Shown: positions 44,671 to 54,858, counted from the stretch's first letter. The stretch is 64,000 bases of DNA from Mesorhizobium erdmanii USDA 3471 (GCF_000472705.1 NZ_AXAE01000011.1:186001-250000); one strand, 5' to 3'. Notes: generated by a model from the letters alone, not told the origin. Made by a program: numbers and translations.

Positions 44671-46494
44671 TTACTCCACCGTCACCGACTTCGCCAGATT
44701 GCGCGGCTGGTCGACGTCGGTGCCCATGAACACGGCGGCGAAATAGGCCAGCATCTGGATCGGCAGCGCGTAGATGATCGGCGAGATGATTTCCGGCACG
44801 TCCGGCAGGATGATCGTCTCCATGGTCTTAACGCTTACCTGTGCGGCGCCCTTGGCGTCGGTGATCAGGATGATCTTGCCGCCGCGCGCCGCCACTTCCT
44901 GCATGTTGGACACGGTTTTCTCGAAAATGCGGTCATGCGGCGCAATGACGATCACCGGCATGTTCTCGTCGATCAGTGCGATCGGTCCGTGCTTCAACTC
45001 GCCCGCGGCATAGCCTTCGGCATGGATGTAGGAGATTTCCTTGAGCTTCAGCGCGCCTTCCATGGCCAGCGGGAAATTGGTGTCGCGGCCGAGATAGAGC
45101 ACGTCCTTGTAGCGCGAGAGTTCTCGCGCGATGCGTTCGATCTGCTCTTCAAGCTTGAGCACCTGGTTGGCATAGCGCGGCGCTTCCGAGAGCGCGCGCA
45201 CCAGGTTTTTTTCCTGTTCTTTCGAAATTGTGCCGCGCGTGACGCCGGCACGCACGGCAAGCGACGCCAGCACCGACAGCTGGCAGGTAAAAGCCTTGGT
45301 CGAGGCGACGCCGATCTCGGGCCCAGCCAATGTCGGCAGCACCACGTCGGATTCGCGCGCCATGGTCGATTCCCGCACATTGACGACCGCGCCGATCTTC
45401 ATGCCGGCCTTGCGGCAGTAGCGCAGCGAGGCCAGCGTGTCGGCGGTTTCGCCCGATTGCGAGATGAAGAAGGCGGCATCGTTGGCCGACAGCGGCATCT
45501 CGCGATAGCGGAACTCCGAGGCGACATCGATGTCGACCGGCAGCCGGGCATAGCGCTCGAACCAGTATTTGCCGATCAGGCCGGCGAGATAGGCGGTGCC
45601 GCAGGCGGAGATCGCCAGCCGGCCGATTTTAGCGAAGTCGAATGGCAGATCGAGCGGCTTCGACACGCCAGAGACGAAATCCACATAATGGGCCAGCGTG
45701 TGCGAGATCACCTCGGGCTGTTCATGGATTTCCTTCTCCATGAAATGGCGCCGGTTGCCCTTGTCGACCATGAAGGAGGTCGACAGCGATTGCTGCCGCC
45801 TGCGCTCGACCTTTTTGCCGTCGATGTCGAAAATGGCGACGCCGTCGCGGCGCACCACGGCCCAGTCGCCATCTTCGAGATAGGTGATCGAATTGGTGAA
45901 TGGCGCGAGCGCGATGGCGTCCGATCCCAAAAACATCTCGCCATCGCCGTGGCCGACAGCCAAAGGCGGTCCGTTGCGCGCGCCGACGATCAGGTCTTCG
46001 TCACCCTTGAACATGATCGCCAGCGCAAAGGCGCCTTCCAGCCGCTTCAGCGCCTGATGCGCGGCCTCGACCGGCTTCAACCCTTTGGCAAGCTCGCGTG
46101 CCACCAGATGGGCGACAACCTCGGTGTCGGTCTGCGATGAGAAAGAATAGCCGTCGCGGATCAGTTCGTCCCGCAACTCGGCGAAATTCTCGATGATGCC
46201 GTTGTGGACGATGGCGACGCCATCGGAAAAATGCGGATGCGCGTTGGTTTCATTCGGCACGCCATGCGTTGCCCAGCGGGTATGGCCGATGCCGATCGTG
46301 CCGCCGAGCGGCTCCTCCTTGAGCCTGCGTTCGAGGTTGATCAGCTTGCCTTCGGCGCGGCGACGGCTAAGTTGACCCTTCTCGATGGTGGCGACGCCTG
46401 CCGAGTCATAGCCGCGATATTCGAGCCGCTTCAGCGCGTCGACGATGAGCGGCGCAACCTGCGAATGGCCGACGATTCCAACGATACCGCACAT
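44671..46494 (-). CDS. glmS: Glutamine--fructose-6-phosphate aminotransferase (isomerising)
   Basis: 607 residues. The N-terminal Ntn-type glutaminase begins MCGIVGIVG with the catalytic Cys2, and two SIS sugar-isomerase domains follow (ISACGTAYLAG and SQSGETADTLASL), ending in AKSVTVE. It makes glucosamine-6-phosphate for peptidoglycan and lipid A. glmU lies 174 bp upstream on the same strand, so both steps toward UDP-GlcNAc are adjacent. No glmS ribozyme is expected in this group and none is seen. Confidence 0.97.
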   Translation of the reverse strand: MCGIVGIVGHSQVAPLIVDALKRLEYRGYDSAGVATIEKGQLSRRRAEGKLINLERRLKEEPLGGTIGIGHTRWATHGVPNETNAHPHFSDGVAIVHNGIIENFAELRDELIRDGYSFSSQTDTEVVAHLVARELAKGLKPVEAAHQALKRLEGAFALAIMFKGDEDLIVGARNGPPLAVGHGDGEMFLGSDAIALAPFTNSITYLEDGDWAVVRRDGVAIFDIDGKKVERRRQQSLSTSFMVDKGNRRHFMEKEIHEQPEVISHTLAHYVDFVSGVSKPLDLPFDFAKIGRLAISACGTAYLAGLIGKYWFERYARLPVDIDVASEFRYREMPLSANDAAFFISQSGETADTLASLRYCRKAGMKIGAVVNVRESTMARESDVVLPTLAGPEIGVASTKAFTCQLSVLASLAVRAGVTRGTISKEQEKNLVRALSEAPRYANQVLKLEEQIERIARELSRYKDVLYLGRDTNFPLAMEGALKLKEISYIHAEGYAAGELKHGPIALIDENMPVIVIAPHDRIFEKTVSNMQEVAARGGKIILITDAKGAAQVSVKTMETIILPDVPEIISPIIYALPIQMLAYFAAVFMGTDVDQPRNLAKSVTVE

Positions 46495-46668
46495 GCAGAC
46501 AGCCCCCGATTCCCCATGGAAAACCGGCGCTATTTAGGGATGGCCGGCCTGCCATGAAAGTCACATTGCATTTCGCCCGGTGTAACGGACGGTTGCGCAT
46601 GCATGCACCATGCCAGACCGCTCTTGCAATCCCGTCACTGAAATCGTTTGGTTTCCGGCGGTCCGGTT

Positions 46669-48027
46669 TTACTTCTTCTTCGCCGCCGCGGCCGACGCTA
46701 GGCGCTCGCGCAATTCCTTGCCTTTTCCCGGGATCGTCTTCTGCCGGGCGCGGCCGAAGGCCAGCGCGTCGTCCGGGACGCTTTCGGTGATCACGCTGCC
46801 CGACGCAATGTATCCACCCTTGCCGATCGATATGGGCGCCACCAGCGACGAGTTCGAACCGACAAAAGCGCCTTCGCCGATTTCGGTGAAGAATTTCGAA
46901 TAGCCGTCATAGTTGCAGGTGATGGTGCCGGCGCCGATATTGGCGCCCGCCCCGACCCTGGCATTGCCGATATAGGTCAGATGGTTGACCTTGGCGCCGT
47001 CCTCGACGACGGCCTGCTTGACCTCGCAGAAATTGCCCACCTTTGCTTTGTTGCGAAGATCGGCGCCCGGTCGCAGCCGCGCGAATGGCCCGACATCGCA
47101 ATTCGTGGCGATGGTGGCGCCTTCGATATGGCTGAAGGCGTGGATCTTTGCGCCGCCGGCGATCTTCACGCCCGGACCAAACCAGACGTTCGGCTCGACG
47201 ACCGTGTCGGCGCCGATTTCCGTATCGTGCGAGAAATACACGGTCTCCGGCGCGATCAGCGTCACGCCGGACAGCATTGCCTCATGACGCCTGCGTTGTT
47301 GCCAGATGCCTTCCGCCTGCGCCAGTTCGGCGCGATTGTTGATACCGAGCGCGCTTTCGAAACTGGCCTCGGTGGCGACGACATCGAGGCCTTGTGCGGT
47401 GGCGATCTCGACGATGTCGGTCAGGTAATACTCACCCTTGGCATTCTTGTTGCCGACGGCGTCAAGCAGCATCAGCGCATGGCCGCCAGCCACCGCCATC
47501 ATGCCGGCGTTGCAGAAGCCGATCTTTTTCTCCTCTTCGGAGCAATCCTTTTCCTCACGGATGGCAATCAGCCTCCCATCCTTTTCGATCAGCCGGCCAT
47601 AGCCGGTCGGGCTGGGCGGCCGAAAGCCGATGACCACGACGGCTGCTCCTTCCGCCAGCCTCGACCGCGCCACTGTCAGGGCATCGGCGTCGATCAGCGG
47701 CGTGTCGCCGAACATCACCAGCACATCGTCATATCCCTTTGATATCGCTTCGCGAGCGGCAAGAACCGCATGCGCCGTACCGAGCCGCTTCTCCTGCACG
47801 AAGGTCTCTGCCTTCGGCGCAAACTTTGCCGCAGCCTTGCGCATGTCATCCGCGCCATGCCCAATCACCAGCGCCTGGCTGCTCGCCCCCGCGGCTTCGG
47901 CCGCCTGCACCACATGGGCGACCATCGGCAGCCCGGCGATCTGATGCAGCACTTTCGGCAGCGCGCTCTTCATGCGCGTGCCTTCGCCGGCGGCGAGGAT
48001 AACGGACAGGCAGGATCTCTGGCTCAT
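46669..48027 (-). CDS. glmU: Bifunctional UDP-GlcNAc pyrophosphorylase / glucosamine-1-P acetyltransferase
   Basis: 452 residues. The N-terminal nucleotidyltransferase shows [18 protein letters not shown], then a left-handed beta-helix of hexapeptide repeats ([20 protein letters not shown] ... GNFCEVKQA ... [17 protein letters not shown]). It carries out the last two steps to UDP-GlcNAc. The C-terminus ends in an Ala/Lys-rich tail. It lies downstream of ccdA on the same strand with a tRNA-like relic between. Confidence 0.97.
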   Translation of the reverse strand: MSQRSCLSVILAAGEGTRMKSALPKVLHQIAGLPMVAHVVQAAEAAGASSQALVIGHGADDMRKAAAKFAPKAETFVQEKRLGTAHAVLAAREAISKGYDDVLVMFGDTPLIDADALTVARSRLAEGAAVVVIGFRPPSPTGYGRLIEKDGRLIAIREEKDCSEEEKKIGFCNAGMMAVAGGHALMLLDAVGNKNAKGEYYLTDIVEIATAQGLDVVATEASFESALGINNRAELAQAEGIWQQRRRHEAMLSGVTLIAPETVYFSHDTEIGADTVVEPNVWFGPGVKIAGGAKIHAFSHIEGATIATNCDVGPFARLRPGADLRNKAKVGNFCEVKQAVVEDGAKVNHLTYIGNARVGAGANIGAGTITCNYDGYSKFFTEIGEGAFVGSNSSLVAPISIGKGGYIASGSVITESVPDDALAFGRARQKTIPGKGKELRERLASAAAAKKK

Positions 48028-48118
48028 GGATAGGCAACCATCTGAAAAGGGTCGGGAATCAAAATCATGCTAGCAGCGGCGCCATGCTGCACCAATGCGG
48101 TTAAATTCCGGTGAGATA

Positions 48119-48166
48119 GGTAGAGCAACTGACTTTTGATCAGTAGGTCAACAGTAAGATCCTGGG
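48119..48166 (+). pseudogene. tRNA-Lys-like relic (anticodon arm TTT preserved)
   Basis: On the plus strand a 31-nt block starting GGTAGAGCAACTGACTTTTG matches the 3' D-arm, anticodon arm (stem ACTGA/TCAGT, loop CTTTTGA, anticodon UUU) and variable region of bacterial tRNA-Lys almost base for base. The 5' D-stem half, the acceptor stem and the T-arm are not complementary, and the T-loop consensus is lost (GTAAGATC instead of GTTCGAATC). It therefore looks like a decayed tRNA or a mimic, not a working tRNA. It is antisense to both neighbours. Confidence 0.55.
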
Positions 48167-48169
48167 TCG

Positions 48170-48916
48170 CTATCCCAGCCGCCCCAGAACCGGGAAATTC
48201 TCCAGCAGCCAATACGACACGCTCTGCACCCCGCCGGTGAGGAAAAACACGCCGGCGACCACCAGCAACGCGCCGATCGCCTTCTCGACCCGGCCGAGAT
48301 GGACGCGGAATTTGCCGAGGAAGCGCATGAAGGCGCCAGAAAACAGCGCCGCGACCAGGAACGGAATGCCGAGCCCGAGCGAATAGGCAGCGAGCAGCAG
48401 CGCACCCTCGCCCACGGTTTCGCGCCCGCCGGCCAGCGTCAGGATCGGCCCCAGCACCGGGCCGATGCAGGGCGTCCAGCCGAAGGCGAAGGCCAGTCCC
48501 ATGACATAGGCGGCGACGGCACTGGCCGGCTTGCCCTGCGACTGGAAGCGCGCCTCGCGCGACAACAGCGGAATGCGCAATATGCCGAGGAAATTCAGGC
48601 CCATCAGGATGATCAGCACGCCGGCGGCCATCGCCAGCGGCTCCTGCCAGACGCGCAGCAGCCGGCCGATGGTCGAGGCACCGGCGCCGAGCGCCACGAA
48701 CACGGTGGAGAAACCGAGCACGAAGGCGATCGAGGAATAAAGCAGGGCGCCGCGCGCGCCTTGCCTTGCCGTCACACCGGCATTGCCGCGAAAATCGTCG
48801 ACCGACACACCGGCCATGTAGCAGAGATAGGGCGGCACCAGCGGCAGCACGCAAGGCGACAGGAACGAGATGGCCCCCGCCCCGATCGCGCTGACATAGC
48901 CGATGTCCAATGCCAT
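48170..48916 (-). CDS. ccdA: CcdA/DsbD-type thiol transporter for cytochrome c biogenesis
   Basis: 248 residues with six membrane segments. The conserved LSPCVLPLVPPYLCYMAG near the N-terminus and GWTPCIGPVLGPIL in the middle hold the two redox-active cysteines that carry electrons across the inner membrane. It keeps apocytochrome c and other periplasmic thiols reduced. The thioredoxin-like partner is not adjacent. The last codons overlap the small inverted repeat CTGGG/CCCAG (48162-48178). Confidence 0.88.
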   Translation of the reverse strand: MALDIGYVSAIGAGAISFLSPCVLPLVPPYLCYMAGVSVDDFRGNAGVTARQGARGALLYSSIAFVLGFSTVFVALGAGASTIGRLLRVWQEPLAMAAGVLIILMGLNFLGILRIPLLSREARFQSQGKPASAVAAYVMGLAFAFGWTPCIGPVLGPILTLAGGRETVGEGALLLAAYSLGLGIPFLVAALFSGAFMRFLGKFRVHLGRVEKAIGALLVVAGVFFLTGGVQSVSYWLLENFPVLGRLG

Positions 48917-49181
48917 TCCAAAGCTCCGACTGTTCCGCCGATATAGCGACGCTGTGACCCGTTAGCCAATCACCATTCTGTCGCAACCGATCGCCGTCCA
49001 GGCAATCGGACTGGCCGGGATTCCCGCCGCGCCACACCCGAGTACGGCCGGACAGGGAGAATTGTTACTATCGGCCAGATTGCCAAATGCTCCTGTTCGG
49101 GAAGAACCGATGGCCGGCAGGCGTTGACGTGTCGAGGCCGCAAATTCCGCGCGTCTCCAGATATCAGCCAGGGAGATTTCC

Positions 49182-49559
49182 ATGAAGACCATAGCCACAG
49201 GGCTGGCCGCACTGCTTCTCAGCACCGCCACATCCTTCGCCGCCGAGGCGTGGAAGGAAGCCGAGGTCAACGGCACCAAGATCTACACCGATGCCATGGG
49301 CATGACGCTCTACACCTACGACAAGGACGAAAAGGGCAAGACCAACTGCTACGACAAATGCGCCACCAATTGGCCGCCACTGAAGGCCGAAGCCGGCGCC
49401 AAGGCGGATGACGAGTGGAGCGTCGTCGACCGCACCGATGGCACCAAGATGTGGGCCTATGACGGCAAGCCGGTCTACACCTTCATCAAGGACAAGAAGG
49501 CCGGCGATGTGAACGGCGACGGCGTTGCCGGCGTCTGGCATATCGCCAAGGCCAACTGA
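49182..49559 (+). CDS. Secreted protein with YTYDKD repeats (COG4315-like)
   Basis: 125 residues. A signal peptide ends at SFAAEA. Two short repeats follow: GMTLYTYDKDEKGKTNCYDKC with WPPL (quoted in parts: LYTYDKD, CYDKCATNWPPL) and KPVYTFIKDKKAGDVNGDGV. This is the family of secreted Yx(FWY)xxD-motif proteins of unknown function. The start follows a good Shine-Dalgarno (AGGGAG). Two cysteines in CYDKC could bind metal or form a disulphide. Confidence 0.85.
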   Translation: MKTIATGLAALLLSTATSFAAEAWKEAEVNGTKIYTDAMGMTLYTYDKDEKGKTNCYDKCATNWPPLKAEAGAKADDEWSVVDRTDGTKMWAYDGKPVYTFIKDKKAGDVNGDGVAGVWHIAKAN

Positions 49560-49692
49560 GCCTTCACACCATTCCCGCCTGCTGGCGGGACGTGAGCTGG
49601 TCGCCCGCATCCCTCAATACGTCTGGCGACCAGCTTCTTCCGATGCGGCGTGACATGCGGACGGGTCCGGCACGCAACGCAATTCGTCGACT

Positions 49693-49720
49693 CACCGGAA
49701 ACGAGGGACCATTTCCGGTG
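49693..49720. terminator. Hairpin in the 364-bp gap before topA
   Basis: CACCGGAAA, a 10-nt loop, TTTCCGGTG: a perfect 9-bp stem 134 bp after the preceding gene. There is no T-run. It may be a terminator-like or regulatory structure. No gene is called in 49560-49923. Confidence 0.4.
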
Positions 49721-49766
49721 ACCGGTGGCCATCATCTCGCTTGAGCGAAATTCTGTGATTTTCTCC

Positions 49767-49785
49767 ATACACTCTAAGAGTGTAT
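49767..49785. promoter_or_regulatory. Operator-like palindrome upstream of topA
   Basis: ATACACTCT-A-AGAGTGTAT, a perfect 19-bp palindrome with 9-bp arms centred about 148 bp upstream of the topA start. Its AT-rich sequence stands out from the GC-rich background. The size and symmetry are those of a dimeric repressor site; the regulator is unknown. Confidence 0.5.
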
Positions 49786-49923
49786 TGCTGCGGACAGCCC
49801 TGCAATTTGGGCGCTTCCCCTTGACCGGATGGAAAAGCGCGGCCATGTGAGCGACAAACAGAAACGAGATTTCGTCGCGCGCAGCGGAATTCTTCTGGCG
49901 CATCACAGCAGATAAGAGACCTC

Positions 49924-52545
49924 ATGGACGTCGTCGTCGTCGAATCGCCGGCCAAGGCGAAGACAATCAACAAATACCTCGGCAGGAACTACAAGGTTCT
50001 GGCCTCGTTCGGCCACGTCAGGGATCTGCCGGCCAAGGACGGCTCGGTGCGCCCGGATGAAGACTTCGCCATGTCCTGGGCGGTCGACACCGCGTCCGGC
50101 AAGCGCCTCGCCGACATTGCCAAGGCGGTCAAGGACGCCGACGGCCTGATCCTCGCCACCGACCCGGATCGCGAGGGAGAGGCCATCTCCTGGCATGTGC
50201 TGGAAGTGCTGAGGCAGAAGCGCGCGCTGAAGGACAAGCCGGTCAGCCGCGTCGTCTTCAACGCCATCACCAAATCGTCGGTGCTGGAAGCGATGGCCAA
50301 CCCCCGCCAGATCGACGTGCCGCTCGTCGATGCCTACCTCGCGCGGCGGGCGCTCGACTATCTCGTCGGCTTCACGCTGTCGCCGGTGCTGTGGCGCAAA
50401 TTGCCGGGCGCCCGCTCGGCGGGCCGTGTCCAGTCTGTCGCATTGCGTCTGGTCTGCGACCGCGAATCCGAGATCGAGCGCTTTATCCGCGAGGAATACT
50501 GGCAGATATCAGCTCTCCTCGGCACCCCGCGCAACGAGACCTTCGAAGCGCGGCTCACTGCCTTCGAGCGCAAGAAGCTGCAGAAGCTGGACATCGCCAA
50601 CAAGACGCAGGCCGACGACATCAAGGCGATGCTCGAGGGCGCTGTTTTCAAGGCGTTGTCGGTGGAGGCCAAGCCGACCAAACGCAATCCCGGTCCGCCC
50701 TTCACCACCTCGACGCTGCAGCAGGCCGCCTCGTCGGGCCTCGGTTTCTCGGCCACCCGCACCATGCAGGTGGCGCAGCGCCTCTATGAAGGCATGGACA
50801 TTGGCGGCGAGACCGCCGGCCTCATCACCTATATGCGAACCGACGGCGTCCAGATGGCGCCCGAAGCGATCGACGGTGCCCGCGACGCCATCGCCAAGGA
50901 ATTCGGCCGAAAATACCTGCCCGAAAAGCCGCGCCAGTATACCGCCAAGGCCAAGAACGCCCAGGAAGCGCACGAAGCCATCCGCCCGACCGATTTCATG
51001 CGCACTCCTGCATCGGTCAGGCAATATCTCGATGCCGATCAGGCGCGGCTCTATGAGCTGATCTGGAAGCGCGCCATCGCCAGCCAGATGCAGCCGGCCG
51101 AGATCGAACGCACCACCGTCGAGATCGAGGCTGTGAACGGCGCCCGCACCGCCGAGCTTCGCGCCGTTGGTTCCGTGGTTCGCTTCGACGGCTTCATCGC
51201 CGCATACACCGACCAGAAGGACGACGACGCCGAAGACGAGGAAAACCGCCGTCTGCCCGAAATCCGCGCCGGCGAGCAGCTTGCCCGCCAGGCGATCAAC
51301 GCCACCCAGCACACGACCGAGCCGCCGCCGCGCTATTCCGAGGCGTCGCTGATCAAGAAGCTGGAAGAGCTCGGCATCGGCCGGCCCTCGACCTACACGG
51401 CGATCCTGAAGACGCTCGAGGACCGCGACTACGTCACGATCGACAAGCGCCGGCTGGTGCCGCAGGCCAAGGGCCGCCTACTGTCGGCCTTTCTGGAGAG
51501 CTTCTTCGAGCGTTACGTCGAGTACGACTTCACCGCCTCGCTGGAGGAGAAGCTCGACGAGATCTCGGACGGCAAGCTCGCGTGGAAAGACGTGCTGCGC
51601 GATTTCTGGAAGGATTTTTCCGGCGCCGTCGCCGACATCAAGGAACTGCGCGTCACCGACGTGCTCGATGCGCTCAACGAGGAACTGGCGCCGCTGGTGT
51701 TTCCCGCGCGGGAGGATGGCTCGAACCCCCGCATCTGCCCGAAATGCGGCACCGGCAACCTGTCGCTCAAGCTCGGCAAGTTCGGCGCCTTCGTCGGCTG
51801 CTCGAACTATCCCGAATGTTCGTTCACCCGCCAGCTCGGCGACGCCGCCAACCCGAATGGCGAAAATGGCGGCGGCGAGGACGGCACAAAGGTGCTCGGC
51901 AAGGATCCTTATACGGCCGAGGAAATCACGCTGCGCTCGGGCCGTTTCGGCCCCTACCTGCAGCGCGGTGACGGCAAGGAAGCAAAACGCTCGAGCCTGC
52001 CCAAGGGCTGGACGCCCGAATCGATCGACCATGAGAAGGCGCTAGCCTTGCTAGGGCTGCCGCGCGACGTGGGAAAACATCCCGAATCCGGCAAGATGAT
52101 CTCGGCCGGGCTTGGCCGCTACGGCCCGTTCGTGCTGCATGATGGCACCTACGCAAATCTCGACAGCATCGAGGACGTGTTCTCCATCGGCCTCAACCGC
52201 GCCGTCACCGTGATCGCCGAGAAGCAGTCGAAGGCCAAGGGCGGCCGCAACGGTGGCACTGCTGCAGCCCTCAAGGAGCTCGGCGACCATCCGGACGGCG
52301 GCGGCAAGATCGTCGTGCGCGACGGCAAATACGGACCTTACGTGAACTTCGGCAAGGTCAACGCCACGCTGCCCAAGGGCAAGGATCCGCAATCGGTGAC
52401 CGTGGAGGATGCGCTGGCGCTGATTGCCGAGAAGGAAGCCAAAGGTGGCGGCGGCAAGAAGCCTTTCCGCAAGGCGGCAGCGGCCAAGGCCCCCGCAGCC
52501 AAGAAAACGGCGGCAAAAAAGCCGGCCGCGAAGAAAAAAGGGTAG
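49924..52545 (+). CDS. topA: DNA topoisomerase I
   Basis: 873 residues. The Toprim domain starts at once (VVVVESPAKAKTINKYLG, DPDREGEAISWH), and the active-site tyrosine lies in LITYMRTDGVQMAP. After the core come a zinc finger (CPKCGTGNLSLKLGKFGAFV, GCSNYPEC), more topoisomerase C-terminal repeats of the LRSGRFGPYLQ type, and a Lys/Ala/Pro-rich tail. It relaxes negative supercoils. rnr follows after 6 bp, and a DUF983 gene overlaps rnr, so the three form an operon. Confidence 0.96.
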   Translation: MDVVVVESPAKAKTINKYLGRNYKVLASFGHVRDLPAKDGSVRPDEDFAMSWAVDTASGKRLADIAKAVKDADGLILATDPDREGEAISWHVLEVLRQKRALKDKPVSRVVFNAITKSSVLEAMANPRQIDVPLVDAYLARRALDYLVGFTLSPVLWRKLPGARSAGRVQSVALRLVCDRESEIERFIREEYWQISALLGTPRNETFEARLTAFERKKLQKLDIANKTQADDIKAMLEGAVFKALSVEAKPTKRNPGPPFTTSTLQQAASSGLGFSATRTMQVAQRLYEGMDIGGETAGLITYMRTDGVQMAPEAIDGARDAIAKEFGRKYLPEKPRQYTAKAKNAQEAHEAIRPTDFMRTPASVRQYLDADQARLYELIWKRAIASQMQPAEIERTTVEIEAVNGARTAELRAVGSVVRFDGFIAAYTDQKDDDAEDEENRRLPEIRAGEQLARQAINATQHTTEPPPRYSEASLIKKLEELGIGRPSTYTAILKTLEDRDYVTIDKRRLVPQAKGRLLSAFLESFFERYVEYDFTASLEEKLDEISDGKLAWKDVLRDFWKDFSGAVADIKELRVTDVLDALNEELAPLVFPAREDGSNPRICPKCGTGNLSLKLGKFGAFVGCSNYPECSFTRQLGDAANPNGENGGGEDGTKVLGKDPYTAEEITLRSGRFGPYLQRGDGKEAKRSSLPKGWTPESIDHEKALALLGLPRDVGKHPESGKMISAGLGRYGPFVLHDGTYANLDSIEDVFSIGLNRAVTVIAEKQSKAKGGRNGGTAAALKELGDHPDGGGKIVVRDGKYGPYVNFGKVNATLPKGKDPQSVTVEDALALIAEKEAKGGGGKKPFRKAAAAKAPAAKKTAAKKPAAKKKG

Positions 52546-52551
52546 GACGGC

Positions 52552-54858
52552 GTGGCGCGCAGGATTTCCGGACGAAGCCACGGCGATCCGCGCACCGCCG
52601 ACACCAGGGCCAAGGTCAAGGACGACTACCGGCCCTCGCGCGACGAAATTCTGCGCTACATCGCCGAAAACCCAGACCGTGCCGGAAAGCGCGACATCGC
52701 TAAGGCCTTCGCGCTGCGCGGCGACGACCGCATCTGGCTGAAAGACATTCTGCGCGACCTGCAGGATGAAGGTGTGCTCACCAAGGAGCGCAAGCGGCTG
52801 GCCCGCGTCGGCGCCCTGCCCCATGTCGCCGTGCTCGACATTTTTGGCCGTGACGGCGACGGCATTTTGCTGGCGCACCCGGCGGAGTCTGTTGGCACCG
52901 GCGAACCGCCCGTGGTCTCGATCCGCGTGTCGCGCAGCGGCAACGGACCGGCGCCGGGCATCGGCGATCGCGTGCTGGCGAAAACCTTCCCGACCGATGA
53001 TCCCTCCGGCCCCGCCTATACCGGACGGGTTATGAAGATCTTCGAGAAACGCAGCGACGCCGTTCTCGGCGTCTTTCGCGTGCTGAAGGACGGCACATTC
53101 CGCATCGAGCCGGTGGAACGCCGCCAGCCCGAGCTGATCGTCGACAAGGAATTCCAGAACGGCGCCAAGAACGGCGACCTGGTCGAGGTCGAGCCCGCGC
53201 GCGCCTCCCGCTATGGGCTGCCGCGCGCCAAGGTGCTCAACGTGCTGGGTTCGCTGACCAGCGAAAAGGCGGTCTCGATGATCGCCATCCACGCCCACGA
53301 CATTCCGCACATCTTCCCGGCCGACGTCATTGCCGAATCCGAGGCGGTCAAGCCGGCGACGCTCGATCACCGCGAGGACTGGCGCGACCTGCCGCTGGTT
53401 ACCATCGATCCCGCCGACGCCAAGGACCATGACGACGCTGTCTTTGCGACGCCCGACCTCGACGAGAAGAACCCGGGCGGCGTTATCGCAACGGTGGCGA
53501 TCGCCGATGTCGCCGCCTATGTGCGCTACGGCACGGCGCTCGACCGCGAAGCCTTGAAGCGCGGCAATTCGGTGTATTTCCCGGATCGCGTCGTGCCGAT
53601 GCTGCCCGAACGCATCTCGAACGATCTCTGTTCGCTGCGCGAAGGTCAGGATCGCCCGGCGCTTGCCGTGCGCATGACCTTCTCCGCCGACGGCCACAAG
53701 ATCCGGCACTCCTTCCACCGCGTGATGATGAAATCCGCGGCGAAGCTCGCCTATCCGCAGGCACAGGCGGCGATCGACGGCGTGCCGGACGACAAGACCG
53801 GTCCAATCCTAGACACGGTGCTGAAGCCGCTGTGGGACGCCTATGCGATCCTCAAGCGCGGTCGCGACGGCCGCCAGCCGCTCGAACTCGACCTGCCGGA
53901 GCGCAAGATCCTGCTGAAAGACGATGGCACGGTCGACCGCGTCATCGTGCCGGAACGGCTCGATGCCCACAAGCTCATCGAAGAGTTCATGATCCAGGCC
54001 AACGTCGCCGCCGCCGAGACGCTGGAGGCGAAGAAGCACGCGTTGGTCTACCGCGTCCACGATGCGCCCTCGCTCGCCAAGCAGGAATCGCTGCGCGAGT
54101 TCCTGCAGACGCTCGGCCTGTCGCTGGCGCGCGGCGCGCAGATGCGGCCCAGCCAGTTCAACGGTATTCTGGAGCGCGTGCGCGGCGCCGACAACGAAGC
54201 GCTGGTCAATGAAGTGGTGCTGCGCTCGCAGAGCCAGGCCGAATATTCGCCCAAGAACATCGGCCATTTCGGCCTCAACCTCAGGCGCTACGCCCATTTC
54301 ACCTCGCCGATCCGCCGCTACGCCGACCTGATCGTGCATCGCGGCCTTATCGCTGCGCTCGGCCTTGGCCCGGGAGGACTGACGCAGGATGAAGCCGCTC
54401 GGCTGGAAGACGTCGCGGTGTTGATTTCCGGCACCGAACGGCGCGCCATGGCCGCCGAGCGCGACACGGTTGACCGGCTGATATCAGCCTATCTCGCCGA
54501 GCGCATCGACGACCGCTTCGATGCCCGCATCTCCGGCGTCACCAAATCAGGACTTTTTGTCCAATTGCCGCAATATGGCGCCGATGGTTTCATCCCCGTG
54601 TCAACTCTGGGCGGCGATTACTATATATACGACGAAACGGCTCGCTCCCTGTTCGGAGAGCGCTCTGGCAAAGGCTACCAACTGGCGGACCGCGTCGAGG
54701 TCCGCCTTGTCGAGGTGGCACCGATGGCCGGAGCGATGCGTTTCGAGATGTTGACCGACCCGAAGCCCCTGCCAGGCTCCAGCAGGTCGTTTCACAAGGC
54801 TAAGGGCCGTGCCCGTGCGTCGCAATCGCGACCCGGTTCGCGCGGCAGGAGACGATGA
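52552..54858 (+). CDS. rnr: Ribonuclease R
   Basis: 768 residues from a GTG at 52552, which has AGGAC just upstream overlapping the topA stop region. An N-terminal winged-helix segment (RDIAKAFALRGDDRIWLKDI) and cold-shock-like domains precede the RNB catalytic domain with the acidic motif TIDPADAKDHDDAVF and the conserved YAHFTSPIRRYADL. An S1 domain (ARISGVTKSGLFVQLPQYGA) and a basic tail end the protein. It is a processive 3'-5' exoribonuclease that degrades structured RNA. Confidence 0.95.
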   Translation: MARRISGRSHGDPRTADTRAKVKDDYRPSRDEILRYIAENPDRAGKRDIAKAFALRGDDRIWLKDILRDLQDEGVLTKERKRLARVGALPHVAVLDIFGRDGDGILLAHPAESVGTGEPPVVSIRVSRSGNGPAPGIGDRVLAKTFPTDDPSGPAYTGRVMKIFEKRSDAVLGVFRVLKDGTFRIEPVERRQPELIVDKEFQNGAKNGDLVEVEPARASRYGLPRAKVLNVLGSLTSEKAVSMIAIHAHDIPHIFPADVIAESEAVKPATLDHREDWRDLPLVTIDPADAKDHDDAVFATPDLDEKNPGGVIATVAIADVAAYVRYGTALDREALKRGNSVYFPDRVVPMLPERISNDLCSLREGQDRPALAVRMTFSADGHKIRHSFHRVMMKSAAKLAYPQAQAAIDGVPDDKTGPILDTVLKPLWDAYAILKRGRDGRQPLELDLPERKILLKDDGTVDRVIVPERLDAHKLIEEFMIQANVAAAETLEAKKHALVYRVHDAPSLAKQESLREFLQTLGLSLARGAQMRPSQFNGILERVRGADNEALVNEVVLRSQSQAEYSPKNIGHFGLNLRRYAHFTSPIRRYADLIVHRGLIAALGLGPGGLTQDEAARLEDVAVLISGTERRAMAAERDTVDRLISAYLAERIDDRFDARISGVTKSGLFVQLPQYGADGFIPVSTLGGDYYIYDETARSLFGERSGKGYQLADRVEVRLVEVAPMAGAMRFEMLTDPKPLPGSSRSFHKAKGRARASQSRPGSRGRRR

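Noticed and set aside
48111..48190. A functional tRNA gene between glmU and ccdA
   Set aside because: The acceptor stem does not pair, the 5' D-stem half is lost and the T-loop consensus is missing, so it was recorded as a relic.
49475..49906. Minus-strand frame of 143 codons in the gap before topA
   Set aside because: It overlaps the 3' end of the secreted-protein gene, has no recognisable domain and no Shine-Dalgarno, so I treat the gap as regulatory.
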